DNA from: Rhizobium laguerreae
GTDB lineage: Bacteria > Pseudomonadota > Alphaproteobacteria > Rhizobiales > Rhizobiaceae
NCBI RefSeq assembly: GCF_002008165.1
Contig: NZ_MRDM01000020.1
Location: 124,001 to 188,000 of the forward strand
Length of the DNA: 64,000 nucleotides
Reading direction: 5' to 3'
The first letter of the stretch is position 1, and each line of letters starts with the position of its first letter. The notes under the pieces are model-generated. The model worked only from the letters and a program-made list of their open reading frames with translations. It was not told where the DNA came from and ran no database searches. The translations under genes were made by a program, and so were the position numbers. Below, in pieces: positions 9,076-17,713 of this stretch.

Positions 9076-9160
9076 CACAGGTGCTGCCGATCGCTTCGCT
9101 GCGGGCGGTCAGACCGTCCCGCAGCAGATCGATCAGGCGCCGGACGAGTTTTGCCGCCAT
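9032..9160 (-). pseudogene. Possible truncated gene start after the guanidine operon (42 codons)
   Basis: An ATG at 9160 follows the allophanate hydrolase stop by 12 nt and has a strong GAGGAG ribosome site. It opens MAAKLVRRLIDLLRDGL with codon use typical of neighbouring genes. After about 27 codons it runs antisense into the 3' end of the VOC gene and stops at 9032. It looks like the beginning of an eighth operon gene cut off by a deletion or rearrangement. I do not recognise the protein, and chance cannot be excluded. Confidence 0.3.
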
Positions 9161-9172
9161 GCACTGTTCTCC

Positions 9173-10978
9173 TCAGCTCGCCACCTTGGCGCTGATATAG
9201 TTGCGCCAGCCGCCAAGTGCGGTGATTTCCTCGGCACCTTTCACCGCATGGGCCTCGCAGACGAAGCCGGAGACGCTGGAACCGTCTTCGAGCGTGAGCT
9301 TACCGATGCCGAGGGGTGCCGGAATCTTCTGGACGAACCTGCCGAAAGCATCGGCCGGCAGTGCCCAGACCTCGACCTCCAGCCCCTGACCCTTATGGCC
9401 GGGTTCGCGCAGCAGTCCCGGTTTCGGCGGCGTGGTATTGGGCAGAACGAAGAGGCGATAATCGCCGGCCGTGCGGCAGGTCTTGACCAGACGCCCGTCG
9501 GAGCCTGCCAGTTCGTGATTGAGCGGCATGCCGGTCAGATGCGCACCAACGACCGCGATTTCGATGAAACCGTCATCGCCAGGCGCAATGCGGCTCGCTT
9601 CCGGTATTGCCGCCTGCCGGTCGATGCCCATGCCGGAACCTGCTGCGCGATGCAGCGCATCGGCAAGTGGTGCCAGCGCATCGTCGGTGAAGGCAGGCGC
9701 GATGACGGTGACGCCGCCCGGCAAGCCGCCTTTGCCGAAACCGGCCGGAACGGCGATCGCCGCGCAATCGAGCAGGTTGACGAAATTGGTGTAACGGCCG
9801 AGGCGGCCATTGAGCACGACGGGATTGGCCAGCATGTCGGCGACCGTGTAGGTGGTCGGTGCGGTCGGCAGCAGAAGCACGTCCGCCTTTTCCCATTCGG
9901 CTTCGGTCTTGCGGCGCAGCTCCTCCAGCCGGTATCGGCCGTTAAAGGCCTCGACCGCGGTCTTGCCCTTGGCGCCTTCGATAATCCCTCTGACCGTCGG
10001 GTCGAAATCGGCGGCGTTGGTGGCGAGGAAGGTCTCGACCGCGGCCAGGCGCTCAGCAACCCACGGCCCGTTGTAGAGCAGGGCCGCGGCCTCGCGGAAC
10101 GGTGTGTAGTCGAAAGGCACGATGGTCGCTCCGAGCGCTTTGGCGCGTTCGATCGCCTGGTCGTAGAGCGCCTCCACCTCCTTGTCGCCGAAGAATTCTC
10201 GCTCGGCGTCGGTCAGGACGCCGATGCGCAAGCCTGATACCGGCAGGTTCGCCGGCTTGGCGTGACGCGAGAAAGGATCGGCGGCATCGAAGCCTTCGGC
10301 GACCTTGCGGATCGCGACGCCGTCGCCGACGGTCGCGGTAAAGATCGTGATGCAGTCGACGCTCTTGCAGGCCGGTATGGCGCCGGTATTCGGCAAGAGA
10401 CCCGGCGTCGGCTTGATGCCGACCAGATTGTTGAAGGCGGCCGGCACGCGGCCGGAGCCGGCCGTATCGGTGCCGAGCGCGAAGGCGGCGAGGCCGGAGG
10501 CCACCGTGACCGCCGATCCGGAGCTCGAGCCGCCGGAGATATAGGCTGCATCGAAGACCGAACGAGGCGCGCCATAAGGCGAGCGCGTGCCGTTGAGGCC
10601 GGTCGCGAACTGGTCGAGATTGGTCTTGCCGATGATGATGGCGCCGGCTGCCTTCAACCGGGCAACGACGGTGGAGTCCTCTTCCGGCCGATACGCATAG
10701 GCTGGGCAGGCGGCGGTCGTCGGCAGGCCGGCGGCATCGATATTGTCTTTCACAGCAAAGGGAACGCCCCAGAGCGGCAGGCTGTTTGCCTCAGGCGCGC
10801 GTGCCATCAGCGCGTTTGCGGCAGCGCGTAATTCCTCATCCGGCACCGGCGTGATGAAGATTGCCGGATCTTTCGAGGCGGCACGCCGCGCGATCACCTC
10901 TTCGATGGCGTCGAGCGGCGTCAGGCCGGACTGGTAGGCGGCGCGAAGGCTTGAGAGATCGAGGATGGTCGGCAGCAT
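9173..10978 (-). CDS. atzF: Allophanate hydrolase
   Basis: 601 aa; hydrolyses allophanate to two ammonia and two CO2, the last step of guanidine or urea carboxylation pathways. It is an amidase-signature enzyme with the Ser-cisSer-Lys triad visible as K77 (GVPFAVKDN), S151 (SGGSSSGSA) and S175 (DTAGSGR). The C-terminal ~130 residues (from GMPLNHELAG near 465) form the extra domain of bacterial allophanate hydrolases. Start at 10978 was chosen because this ATG lies 1 nt from the stop of the carboxylase; the open frame upstream overlaps that gene. Last intact gene of the riboswitch-controlled operon. Confidence 0.95.
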   Translation of the reverse strand: MLPTILDLSSLRAAYQSGLTPLDAIEEVIARRAASKDPAIFITPVPDEELRAAANALMARAPEANSLPLWGVPFAVKDNIDAAGLPTTAACPAYAYRPEEDSTVVARLKAAGAIIIGKTNLDQFATGLNGTRSPYGAPRSVFDAAYISGGSSSGSAVTVASGLAAFALGTDTAGSGRVPAAFNNLVGIKPTPGLLPNTGAIPACKSVDCITIFTATVGDGVAIRKVAEGFDAADPFSRHAKPANLPVSGLRIGVLTDAEREFFGDKEVEALYDQAIERAKALGATIVPFDYTPFREAAALLYNGPWVAERLAAVETFLATNAADFDPTVRGIIEGAKGKTAVEAFNGRYRLEELRRKTEAEWEKADVLLLPTAPTTYTVADMLANPVVLNGRLGRYTNFVNLLDCAAIAVPAGFGKGGLPGGVTVIAPAFTDDALAPLADALHRAAGSGMGIDRQAAIPEASRIAPGDDGFIEIAVVGAHLTGMPLNHELAGSDGRLVKTCRTAGDYRLFVLPNTTPPKPGLLREPGHKGQGLEVEVWALPADAFGRFVQKIPAPLGIGKLTLEDGSSVSGFVCEAHAVKGAEEITALGGWRNYISAKVAS

Positions 10979-10979
10979 G

Positions 10980-13900
10980 TCAGCATTCCTCCAGAACGAC
11001 GATGATATCGCCGGCTTTGACGTTTCTTCCCGGCCCGGCACGCAGGTCGCGGACGCGGCCTGCCGCATGGGCGGTGACGTTGATTTCCATTTTCATCGAT
11101 TCGATGATGGCGAGTGTATCGCCGGCCGCAACCGACGCACCCGGCTCGACCAGCAATTTCCAGATATTGCCGGGCACGGCGCTGGCAACACCGAAGCAGC
11201 CGTCGGGAATATCCCCATCCGGACTTTCGCCCGTGCCTTCGTCGGTGACGAAGCTGTCGAGCCCGGCTTCCTTCCAGCGCTGGCGTTCGGCATCGAAGGC
11301 GGCCTGCTGGCTTGCCTTGAAGCGGCCGATCGACGCTGCGTTCGCCTGCAATTCTCTCTCATAGGCGGCATAGGAGAATTCCGTTTCCTCGATCCGGATC
11401 GGATAGCCGCCATGCGGGAAGGCGGCGCGCGCCTCCGTCAATTCCTGGTTACTAACAGGGAAGAAACGGATCTGGTCGAAGAAGTTCAGCAGCCAGGGTT
11501 TGCCCCTGGCAAAGGCCGGTGTCTCCCGCCATGTGTTCCAGACCTGGATTGTGCGGCCGAAGAGCTGGTAGCCGCCCGGTCCTTCCATGCCGTAGATGCA
11601 CATATAGGCGCCGCCGATGCCGACGGCGTTCTCAGGCGTCCAGGTGCGGGCGGGATTATACTTCGTCGTCACGAGGCGATGGCGCGGATCAACAGGGGTC
11701 GCAACCGGCGCGCCGAGATAGACGTCGCCGAGACCGAGCACCAGATAGCTTGCATCAAAGACGATATCGCGGACGGCCTGTTCGTCAGGAAGGCCGTTGA
11801 TGCGGCGGATGAACTCGATATTCGATGGGCACCAGGGCGCATTCGGGCGCACGAGCTCCTGATATTTGCGCATCGCAAGTTCCGCATCCGGATCGTTCCA
11901 GGAGAGCGGCAGATGCACGATGCGGCTCGGCACCGTGACCTCCTGGGCTGCCGGAAGGGTCGCCTCGATCTCGGAGAGCAGCCCAAGCAGGCGCCGGCGC
12001 GTCAGCTGCGTGCCGTCATAATGGATCTGCAGCGAGCGGATACCGGGGGTGAGGTCGACGACTCCGGGAAGGCGGGCCTCCACGACCGCCTGCATCAGCA
12101 GGTGCACCCGCAGCCGCAGCGCGATATCGAGCGTCATCGGCCCATATTCGACGAGCAGATTGTCGTCGCCCTGGCGGCGATAAACGACAGAAACCGGGCC
12201 ATCCTCGCTGATGCCGAGGATCGGCGAACCTGTTTCTTCCGTGACCCGCCGCACCGCCGGGCCGGCGATCGGGTCTTCCGGCCGCGCCATGGCATGAAAA
12301 CGGATGCGGTCGCCGGGCTTGAACTGGCCCATCTTCCACTGCTCGTCGCGGGCAATCACCGCCGGGCAGACGAAGCCGCCAAGACTTGGGCCGTCAGGGC
12401 CGAGAATGATCGGCATGTCGCCGGTGAAATCGATCGCCCCGATCGCATAGGCATTGTCGTGCAGGTTGGAGGGGTGCAGCCCCGCCTCACCGCCGTCGCT
12501 ACGTGCCCATTGCGGGGCTGGGCCGATCAGGCGCACCCCGGTGCGGGCACTGTTGAAATGCACCTCGTAAGCCGTCGAAAACAGAGTCTCGATATCGCCG
12601 TCCTGAAAGAAGTCAGGTGCGCCATGCGGGCCGTAGACGACGCCGACATTCCATTCGCGCGTCAAGGCGGCCGGCTCCGTCGCAGGCGTTGCCGGTTCGG
12701 CCGGCACTTGGCGGGCAAAATGCAGCACATGCCCCGTCTTCAGCGTGCCGGTGGCATTGCCGCCGAACTGGCCGAGGCCGAAAGTCGCCCTCGAGCCGAG
12801 CACGACGGGCGCGGCAAAACCGCCGGTAACGGCAAGGTAAGCGCGTTGCCCCGGTCCTTCGATCGAACCGATCGACAGGACCTGGCCGGCCCGGATCAAT
12901 ACCGGCGTGTCATGCGGCAATCTTGCGCCGTCGCATGTCATTGGCATCCGCGCGCCGGCAAGCGCGATCGTCTGGTCGACATAAAACCGCAACGTCGGGC
13001 CGGAAACCGTCAGTTCGAGTGCTGCCGTTACATCGGCATTGCCGACCAGCCGGTTGGCATGACGGAAGGAGCGTTCGTCCATCGGCCCGCTCGGCGGTAC
13101 ACCGACATGCCAGAGGCCGAGCCGGCCCGGCAATTCCTGAATGCTTGACTGCGCGCCGGGCGCGAGTACCTCGACGACATCTGGAACGAAGGCGAAGTCG
13201 CGTAAAGCCGTCGTTGCCACTTTGGCGCTGGCCAGCAATTCGGAAGCGGCGATCGTTCTCAAATAATCGAGATTGGTCTCGATGCCTGATATCGACGTTT
13301 CGGCGAGTGCTGCCTTCAGTTTCTCGATCGCCGCTGGCCGGTCTTCCGCCGCCACGATCAGCTTGGCAAGCATCGGGTCGTAGAAGGGCGTGACCTCGGT
13401 TCCCGTCTCGATCCAGCCGTCGACGCGGGCATTATCAGGGAAGACGACCTCAGTCAGCAGGCCGGCACTCGGGCGAAAATCCGCATGCGGCATCTCGGCA
13501 TAAACACGCATCTCGATCGCCGCACCCTTCGGCGTCAGGCCCCTGGCTCCCGAGAGCACGTCCTCGCCGGCCGCCTGCCGGATCATCCATTCGACGAGGT
13601 CGATGCCGAAGACGGCTTCCGTGACGGGGTGCTCGACCTGCAGGCGAGTATTGACCTCGAGAAAATAAAATTCCTCGCGCTGGGGATCATAGATGAATTC
13701 GACGGTGCCGGCCGATTCATAAGAGACCGAGCGTCCCAAATCGACCGCCGCCTTGTGCAGCAGCGCCCTTGTCTCCGCAGAAAGGCCAGGCGCAGGCGTC
13801 TCCTCGACGACCTTCTGGTTCCGCCGCTGCAGCGAGCAGTCGCGTTCGCCGAGCGCAATCACTCCACCCTTGCCGTCGCCGAAGATCTGCACCTCGACAT

Positions 13901-14519
13901 GGCGCGCTTCGGCAACGAAACGCTCGATGTAGACGCGCGCATCGCCGAAGCTGGCGCGCGCGGTCCGCTGCACGCTTTCGAAAGAGGCCTTCAGGCTTGC
14001 AACATCGGTGCAGAGCTGCATGCCGATGCCGCCGCCGCCCGCCGTACTTTTCAGCATGACGGGATAACCGACGGTTTCGGCGGCCGAAAGCGCCTCGTCA
14101 ACGCTCTGCAAGAGATCGGTGCCGGGCAGTAGCGGCACGCCACTCGCTTTCGCCAATTCGCGTGCCGTATGCTTCAGGCCGAATGCCGACAGATGCTCCG
14201 GCCGCGGGCCGATGAAAGCGATACCTTCGGCGGCGAGCCGCTCGGCAAAGCCGATATTCTCCGAGAGGAAGCCGTAGCCTGGGTGTACGGCCTCAGCGCC
14301 CGTCGCCTTGCAGGCGGCAATGACGGCATCGACGTAAAGATAGCTTTCGGCAGCAGGCGCCGGGCCGAGGCGCATGGCCTCGTCGGCGGTCAGCGCCGGC
14401 TTGGAGAACCGGTCGGCATCGGAATAGACGGCGACCGAGGCGATGCCCATCCTCTTCAATGTGCGGATAACGCGAACGGCGATTTCGCCGCGATTGGCGA
14501 TCAGGACCTTGGTGAACAT
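10980..14519 (-). CDS. Biotin-dependent guanidine (urea) carboxylase
   Basis: 1179 aa, a large single-chain carboxylase. Domains in order: biotin carboxylase (1-450, starting KVLIANRGEIAVRVIRT), the two halves of the carboxyltransferase related to KipA/KipI (about 465-750 and 770-970), and a C-terminal biotinyl domain with the attachment lysine in ESMKMEIN near 1143. By homology it is called urea carboxylase. The operon has a guanidine-I riboswitch, two DUF1989 proteins and no urease, so guanidine is the likelier physiological substrate, giving carboxyguanidine. That assignment is from context; activity on urea is not excluded. Confidence 0.93.
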   Translation of the reverse strand: MFTKVLIANRGEIAVRVIRTLKRMGIASVAVYSDADRFSKPALTADEAMRLGPAPAAESYLYVDAVIAACKATGAEAVHPGYGFLSENIGFAERLAAEGIAFIGPRPEHLSAFGLKHTARELAKASGVPLLPGTDLLQSVDEALSAAETVGYPVMLKSTAGGGGIGMQLCTDVASLKASFESVQRTARASFGDARVYIERFVAEARHVEVQIFGDGKGGVIALGERDCSLQRRNQKVVEETPAPGLSAETRALLHKAAVDLGRSVSYESAGTVEFIYDPQREEFYFLEVNTRLQVEHPVTEAVFGIDLVEWMIRQAAGEDVLSGARGLTPKGAAIEMRVYAEMPHADFRPSAGLLTEVVFPDNARVDGWIETGTEVTPFYDPMLAKLIVAAEDRPAAIEKLKAALAETSISGIETNLDYLRTIAASELLASAKVATTALRDFAFVPDVVEVLAPGAQSSIQELPGRLGLWHVGVPPSGPMDERSFRHANRLVGNADVTAALELTVSGPTLRFYVDQTIALAGARMPMTCDGARLPHDTPVLIRAGQVLSIGSIEGPGQRAYLAVTGGFAAPVVLGSRATFGLGQFGGNATGTLKTGHVLHFARQVPAEPATPATEPAALTREWNVGVVYGPHGAPDFFQDGDIETLFSTAYEVHFNSARTGVRLIGPAPQWARSDGGEAGLHPSNLHDNAYAIGAIDFTGDMPIILGPDGPSLGGFVCPAVIARDEQWKMGQFKPGDRIRFHAMARPEDPIAGPAVRRVTEETGSPILGISEDGPVSVVYRRQGDDNLLVEYGPMTLDIALRLRVHLLMQAVVEARLPGVVDLTPGIRSLQIHYDGTQLTRRRLLGLLSEIEATLPAAQEVTVPSRIVHLPLSWNDPDAELAMRKYQELVRPNAPWCPSNIEFIRRINGLPDEQAVRDIVFDASYLVLGLGDVYLGAPVATPVDPRHRLVTTKYNPARTWTPENAVGIGGAYMCIYGMEGPGGYQLFGRTIQVWNTWRETPAFARGKPWLLNFFDQIRFFPVSNQELTEARAAFPHGGYPIRIEETEFSYAAYERELQANAASIGRFKASQQAAFDAERQRWKEAGLDSFVTDEGTGESPDGDIPDGCFGVASAVPGNIWKLLVEPGASVAAGDTLAIIESMKMEINVTAHAAGRVRDLRAGPGRNVKAGDIIVVLEEC

Positions 14520-14522
14520 CGA

Positions 14523-15173
14523 TCAGTCCTCGCCGTCCCAGATCAGCACCCGGATCGGTGTCGGATCGAAGCCGTTGCAGGGGTTGTTGATCTGCGGGCA
14601 ATTGGAGATGACGCAGAGCACGTCCATCTCAGCCACCAGTTCGACATAGTCACCGGGTGCGGAAATGCCGTCGACGATGGTCATCTCGCCATTCGGCTTG
14701 ATCGGTACGTTCATGAAGAAATTGATGTTCGGCACGATGTCGCGCTTGCTCATGCCGTGCTTGGTCACCTCGATCACGAAATTGTCGCGGCAGGCATGCA
14801 GGTATTTGGTGCCGTGGCCGAAGCGCACGGTGTTGCTCTCGCAGGAGCAGGCCCCGGCCGATGTATCGTGGCGGCCGCAGCTGTCGGCGGTCATGACCAG
14901 CATGACATTGCCTTCGTTCGAGATGATCTTCGTGCCGGTGCCGATATAGGCGCCACTCTGCGCCCGCATCGTATCCTGGTTGGAATAACGCTCGGCAAAG
15001 TCGTCGGCACGATAAAATAGCGTGTCGATCGCCTGCTGGCCGTAACTGTCCTCGATGCGGATCGTCTGGCCCTTGCGCACGATGCCGGACCATGGCGCTT
15101 CGGCCGCGATGAAATGATCCTGCACGGCATTTTCGAGGCTGCGCGAAGCTGAAGTCTTGATGAAATCGGTCAT
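14523..15173 (-). CDS. DUF1989 protein, probable carboxyguanidine deiminase subunit (UAAP2)
   Basis: 216 aa member of the urea-amidolyase-associated (DUF1989) family. Features include GQQAIDTLFYRADDF near 45, a cysteine-containing segment with CSCESN near 110, and NINFFMNVPI near 150, all shared with the paralogue encoded just upstream. In characterised guanidine pathways two such paralogues together form carboxyguanidine deiminase, converting carboxyguanidine to allophanate and ammonia. Position between its paralogue and the carboxylase fits exactly. Which of the two is subunit A or B is not assigned here. Confidence 0.88.
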   Translation of the reverse strand: MTDFIKTSASRSLENAVQDHFIAAEAPWSGIVRKGQTIRIEDSYGQQAIDTLFYRADDFAERYSNQDTMRAQSGAYIGTGTKIISNEGNVMLVMTADSCGRHDTSAGACSCESNTVRFGHGTKYLHACRDNFVIEVTKHGMSKRDIVPNINFFMNVPIKPNGEMTIVDGISAPGDYVELVAEMDVLCVISNCPQINNPCNGFDPTPIRVLIWDGED

Positions 15174-15184
15174 CGTATCTTCCC

Positions 15185-16006
15185 TCAGGCCAGCATCGCG
15201 GCGTTGTTCTCAAAGCCGCGAAGGGCTTCGGCGGTTGCCGTGCGCGCGAGGTCGTCGACTGCGGGCGCGGCTGCGCGAAAGCGCGTGACGATCACCGGTT
15301 GCGGCGCATAGACCGGGTCGGGGTCGAGCGGATGCGGGCAGTTGGAGAAGCCGACGATCATGTCCATCTCGGCGCGCAGCTCGGCATAGTCGCCGCTGTT
15401 GGAGAGCTTGCCGCGCCAGTGGAAGCCACCGTCATCGTCGACGCGGACGGGGGCGAAGAGGTTGAGAATCGCAGGAATATCGCGTCGTTCGAGACCAAGC
15501 TTGCCGGCGACGAGCACGAGATTGTCGCGGGTGTTGCGGGTCTTGACGCCAGGATATTTTGTAGCGTTCGAAGCTGCCGTCGAGCCGCCCATCAGGCAGT
15601 CATGGGCGCCGGAACTATCCTCGATCAGCGAAAACATCACCCGGCCCATGTCCGAGAATATAACGCGGCCCTTGCCGGGGGCGGTCGTCCACTGCACCTT
15701 GACCGTATCGACGAGATTGAGCCGTTCGCTCGTGTCGGTGGCGTTCCACGCAACGAGCGCCACGGTCGATCCGCCTTCGCCCTGATCGATGCGGAGAGCT
15801 TCGCCGCGCTTCAGCGCGGTCGACCAGTACCAGCCGCCGGGGATGATTTCCTGATGGATGATCGCGGCAGCATCGATGGCGGGGGCGGGCAGGGGGCTCG
15901 GCGCCGGCAGGGCCTTCGGGGCAAATTCCAGCCCCTTTTTCTGATGTTCCTCGTAACGCTGCCGGTTGGCGGCGATCTCCTCGGGCGAACGTCTGACATG
16001 CATCAT
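15185..16006 (-). CDS. DUF1989 protein, probable carboxyguanidine deiminase subunit (UAAP1)
   Basis: 273 aa, longer paralogue of the next gene (UAAP1 type). A charged, proline-rich leader (residues 1-45) precedes the DUF1989 core, which includes RIDQGEGGSTVALVAWNA near 75 and DCLMGGSTAASNATKYPG near 135. ATG at 16006 overlaps the stop of the ATPase gene as ATGA, with AGGAG upstream. Together with its partner it is expected to deiminate carboxyguanidine to allophanate. Known from the family; not provable from sequence alone. Confidence 0.88.
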   Translation of the reverse strand: MMHVRRSPEEIAANRQRYEEHQKKGLEFAPKALPAPSPLPAPAIDAAAIIHQEIIPGGWYWSTALKRGEALRIDQGEGGSTVALVAWNATDTSERLNLVDTVKVQWTTAPGKGRVIFSDMGRVMFSLIEDSSGAHDCLMGGSTAASNATKYPGVKTRNTRDNLVLVAGKLGLERRDIPAILNLFAPVRVDDDGGFHWRGKLSNSGDYAELRAEMDMIVGFSNCPHPLDPDPVYAPQPVIVTRFRAAAPAVDDLARTATAEALRGFENNAAMLA

Positions 16007-16833
16007 GGTTTTTCTCCTGGCGGACTGGAAGCCGGGTCGTCCCGGCGAAGGCCCAGAGAAATGACCGGGCCGTCCCGGTCGGGGCTGAAGATGGAGGGCG
16101 CGCCGGCGAGCCTGGGCGGCCAGATCGAAATATCCTTGGTGATCGTCGCGCCGTAGCGCTCCTTTTCCTCCGGGCGATCACGCTTGCGCTCGAAGGCGAC
16201 GACGCGCGTCGCCAGGGTGAAGGCTTCGCGCATGTCGTGGGTCACCATGACGACGGTCATCTGCGTTTCGTGCCAGAGGCGTTTCATCAATGTGTGGATC
16301 TCCGCACGAATGCCGGGATCGAGCGCGCCGAAGGGCTCGTCGAGCAGCAGCACCTTCGGTTTCATGATCAGCGCCTGCGCCAGCGCCAGGCGCTGCTGCA
16401 TGCCGCCTGATAGTTGCGCCGGATATTTGCCCTCGGCGCCGGAAAGGCCGACCTCGCCGATCAGCCGCCGGGCTTCGTCGACGGCGTCGCGGCGGGCGGC
16501 GCCGAAAAGCTTGGCCTTGTAGCGGGACCCCGAGAGTTCCCGCCCGAGCAGCACGTTTCCGACGACGGTCAGATGCGGGAAGACGGAATAGCGCTGGAAG
16601 ACGACGCCGCGATCCGACCCTGGCTCCTGCGGCAGCGCTTGCCCGTCGAGCAGGATCGTCCCTCGCGTCGGCCGCTCTTGGCCGAGCAGCATGCGCAGGA
16701 ACGTTGACTTGCCGCAGCCGGACGGGCCGACAAGAGCGACGAAGGCGCGCGAGGCGACGGTCAGCGACACATCCTCGAGCACGATCTGGTCACCATACTC
16801 TTTCCAGACCTTTTCGATCACCAACTCGCTCAT
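16003..16833 (-). CDS. ABC transporter ATP-binding protein, guanidine operon (NrtD/TauB/SsuB class)
   Basis: 276 aa nucleotide-binding subunit. Walker A GPSGCGKST near residue 36, Q-loop VVFQRYSVFP, signature LSGGMQQR near 140, Walker B VLLLDEPFGALD near 160 and H-loop VTHDMREA are all intact. The last ~35 residues after the ATPase core are proline-rich. It belongs to the nitrate/taurine/alkanesulfonate class, which moves small charged nitrogen or sulfur compounds. It overlaps both flanking genes by 4 nt, so expression is tightly coupled. Guanidinium import is inferred from the riboswitch. Confidence 0.92.
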   Translation of the reverse strand: MSELVIEKVWKEYGDQIVLEDVSLTVASRAFVALVGPSGCGKSTFLRMLLGQERPTRGTILLDGQALPQEPGSDRGVVFQRYSVFPHLTVVGNVLLGRELSGSRYKAKLFGAARRDAVDEARRLIGEVGLSGAEGKYPAQLSGGMQQRLALAQALIMKPKVLLLDEPFGALDPGIRAEIHTLMKRLWHETQMTVVMVTHDMREAFTLATRVVAFERKRDRPEEKERYGATITKDISIWPPRLAGAPSIFSPDRDGPVISLGLRRDDPASSPPGEKP

Positions 16834-17648
16834 GCCTGCTTCTCCAGCTCAGACCAGGGGAAGACAGCAATGCGGATGCGATCAAGGATATAATTCATGA
16901 CCACGGCGAGCAGCGTGATCCAGACGACATAGGGAAAGATGACGTCCATCGAGAGATAACGGCGGACGAGGAAGATGCGGTAGCCGAGGCCGGAATCCGA
17001 CGAAATCGCTTCGGCCGCGATCAGGAACAGCCAGGCAGGACCGAGTTGAAGCCTGAGGCAGGTGATCAGCCGCGGCAGGATCTGCGGCAGCACCACACGA
17101 AGGCCGATCTGCCAGGAGGAGCCGCCGAGCGTTTCGGCCTTGACGATCTGTTCGCGCGGCAGTTCCAGCGCCTTCAGCGCAAGATCACGGATCATCGTCG
17201 GCGCAACGCCGATGACGATGAGAGCGATCTTGGAGGCTTCGCCAAGCCCCATGGCGATGAAGAGGATCGGCAGCAGCGCCAGCGGCGGCACCATCGAGAT
17301 AACGGCAACGAAGGGAGAGAGCAGGGCTCGGAGATACGGCAGCATGCCAATCAGCATGCCGATGACGAGCGCCGTGACTGTGGAGATGCCGAGGCCGGCG
17401 AACAGCCGGATCAGGCTCGCCCCGGTATCGGACCAGAGCAGATATTGTCCGGTGCGCGGATCGGCGATGAAGGCAAAGCGGTCGATCGCATCGGCAAAAC
17501 CGGCAAGACCGGGCAGCAGTTTGTCGTTGGCGTTTTCCGCCAGCCGTGCGGCCGAGCCGGCCGTGTAGGCAACGATAAGCAGCACGAAGGGCAGCAGCGT
17601 CAAGGCAAGCTGCGCGCCCCGGCTCGGCCTCGTGTTGATCCAGCGCAT
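16830..17648 (-). CDS. ABC transporter permease, guanidine operon
   Basis: 272 aa membrane subunit of the TauC/SsuC/NrtB type. A first helix (QLALTLLPFVLLIVAYTAG) and five further hydrophobic segments are visible; the cytoplasmic coupling loop carries KAETLGGSS near 185, and EAISSDSGLGYRIF is the conserved segment before the last helices. Start is the ATG at 17648. A 65-nt gap with a GC-rich hairpin separates it from the binding-protein gene upstream. Confidence 0.92.
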   Translation of the reverse strand: MRWINTRPSRGAQLALTLLPFVLLIVAYTAGSAARLAENANDKLLPGLAGFADAIDRFAFIADPRTGQYLLWSDTGASLIRLFAGLGISTVTALVIGMLIGMLPYLRALLSPFVAVISMVPPLALLPILFIAMGLGEASKIALIVIGVAPTMIRDLALKALELPREQIVKAETLGGSSWQIGLRVVLPQILPRLITCLRLQLGPAWLFLIAAEAISSDSGLGYRIFLVRRYLSMDVIFPYVVWITLLAVVMNYILDRIRIAVFPWSELEKQA

Positions 17649-17675
17649 GAGGAAAGCTCCGCTGATGAAGGGTGG

Positions 17676-17699
17676 GCGGTGCGGTCAACGCCGCACCGC
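17676..17699 (-). other. Intercistronic hairpin after binding-protein gene
   Basis: Perfect 9-bp stem GCGGTGCGG/CCGCACCGC with a 6-nt loop, 14 nt after the stop of the binding-protein gene. No U-run follows, so it probably protects the upstream mRNA or partly terminates, lowering permease relative to binding protein. Confidence 0.6.
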
Positions 17700-17713
17700 T
17701 GCTTTGACATCGC

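Noticed and set aside
7423..9078. 551-codon minus-strand open frame
   Set aside because: Antisense to the second dehydrogenase and the VOC gene, both of which have clear domains and ribosome sites.
10965..13148. 727-codon plus-strand open frame opposite the carboxylase
   Set aside because: It is antisense to the biotin-carboxylase/carboxyltransferase gene, with low-complexity Arg/Asp-rich content and no recognisable domain; long antisense frames are common in GC-rich rhizobial genes.
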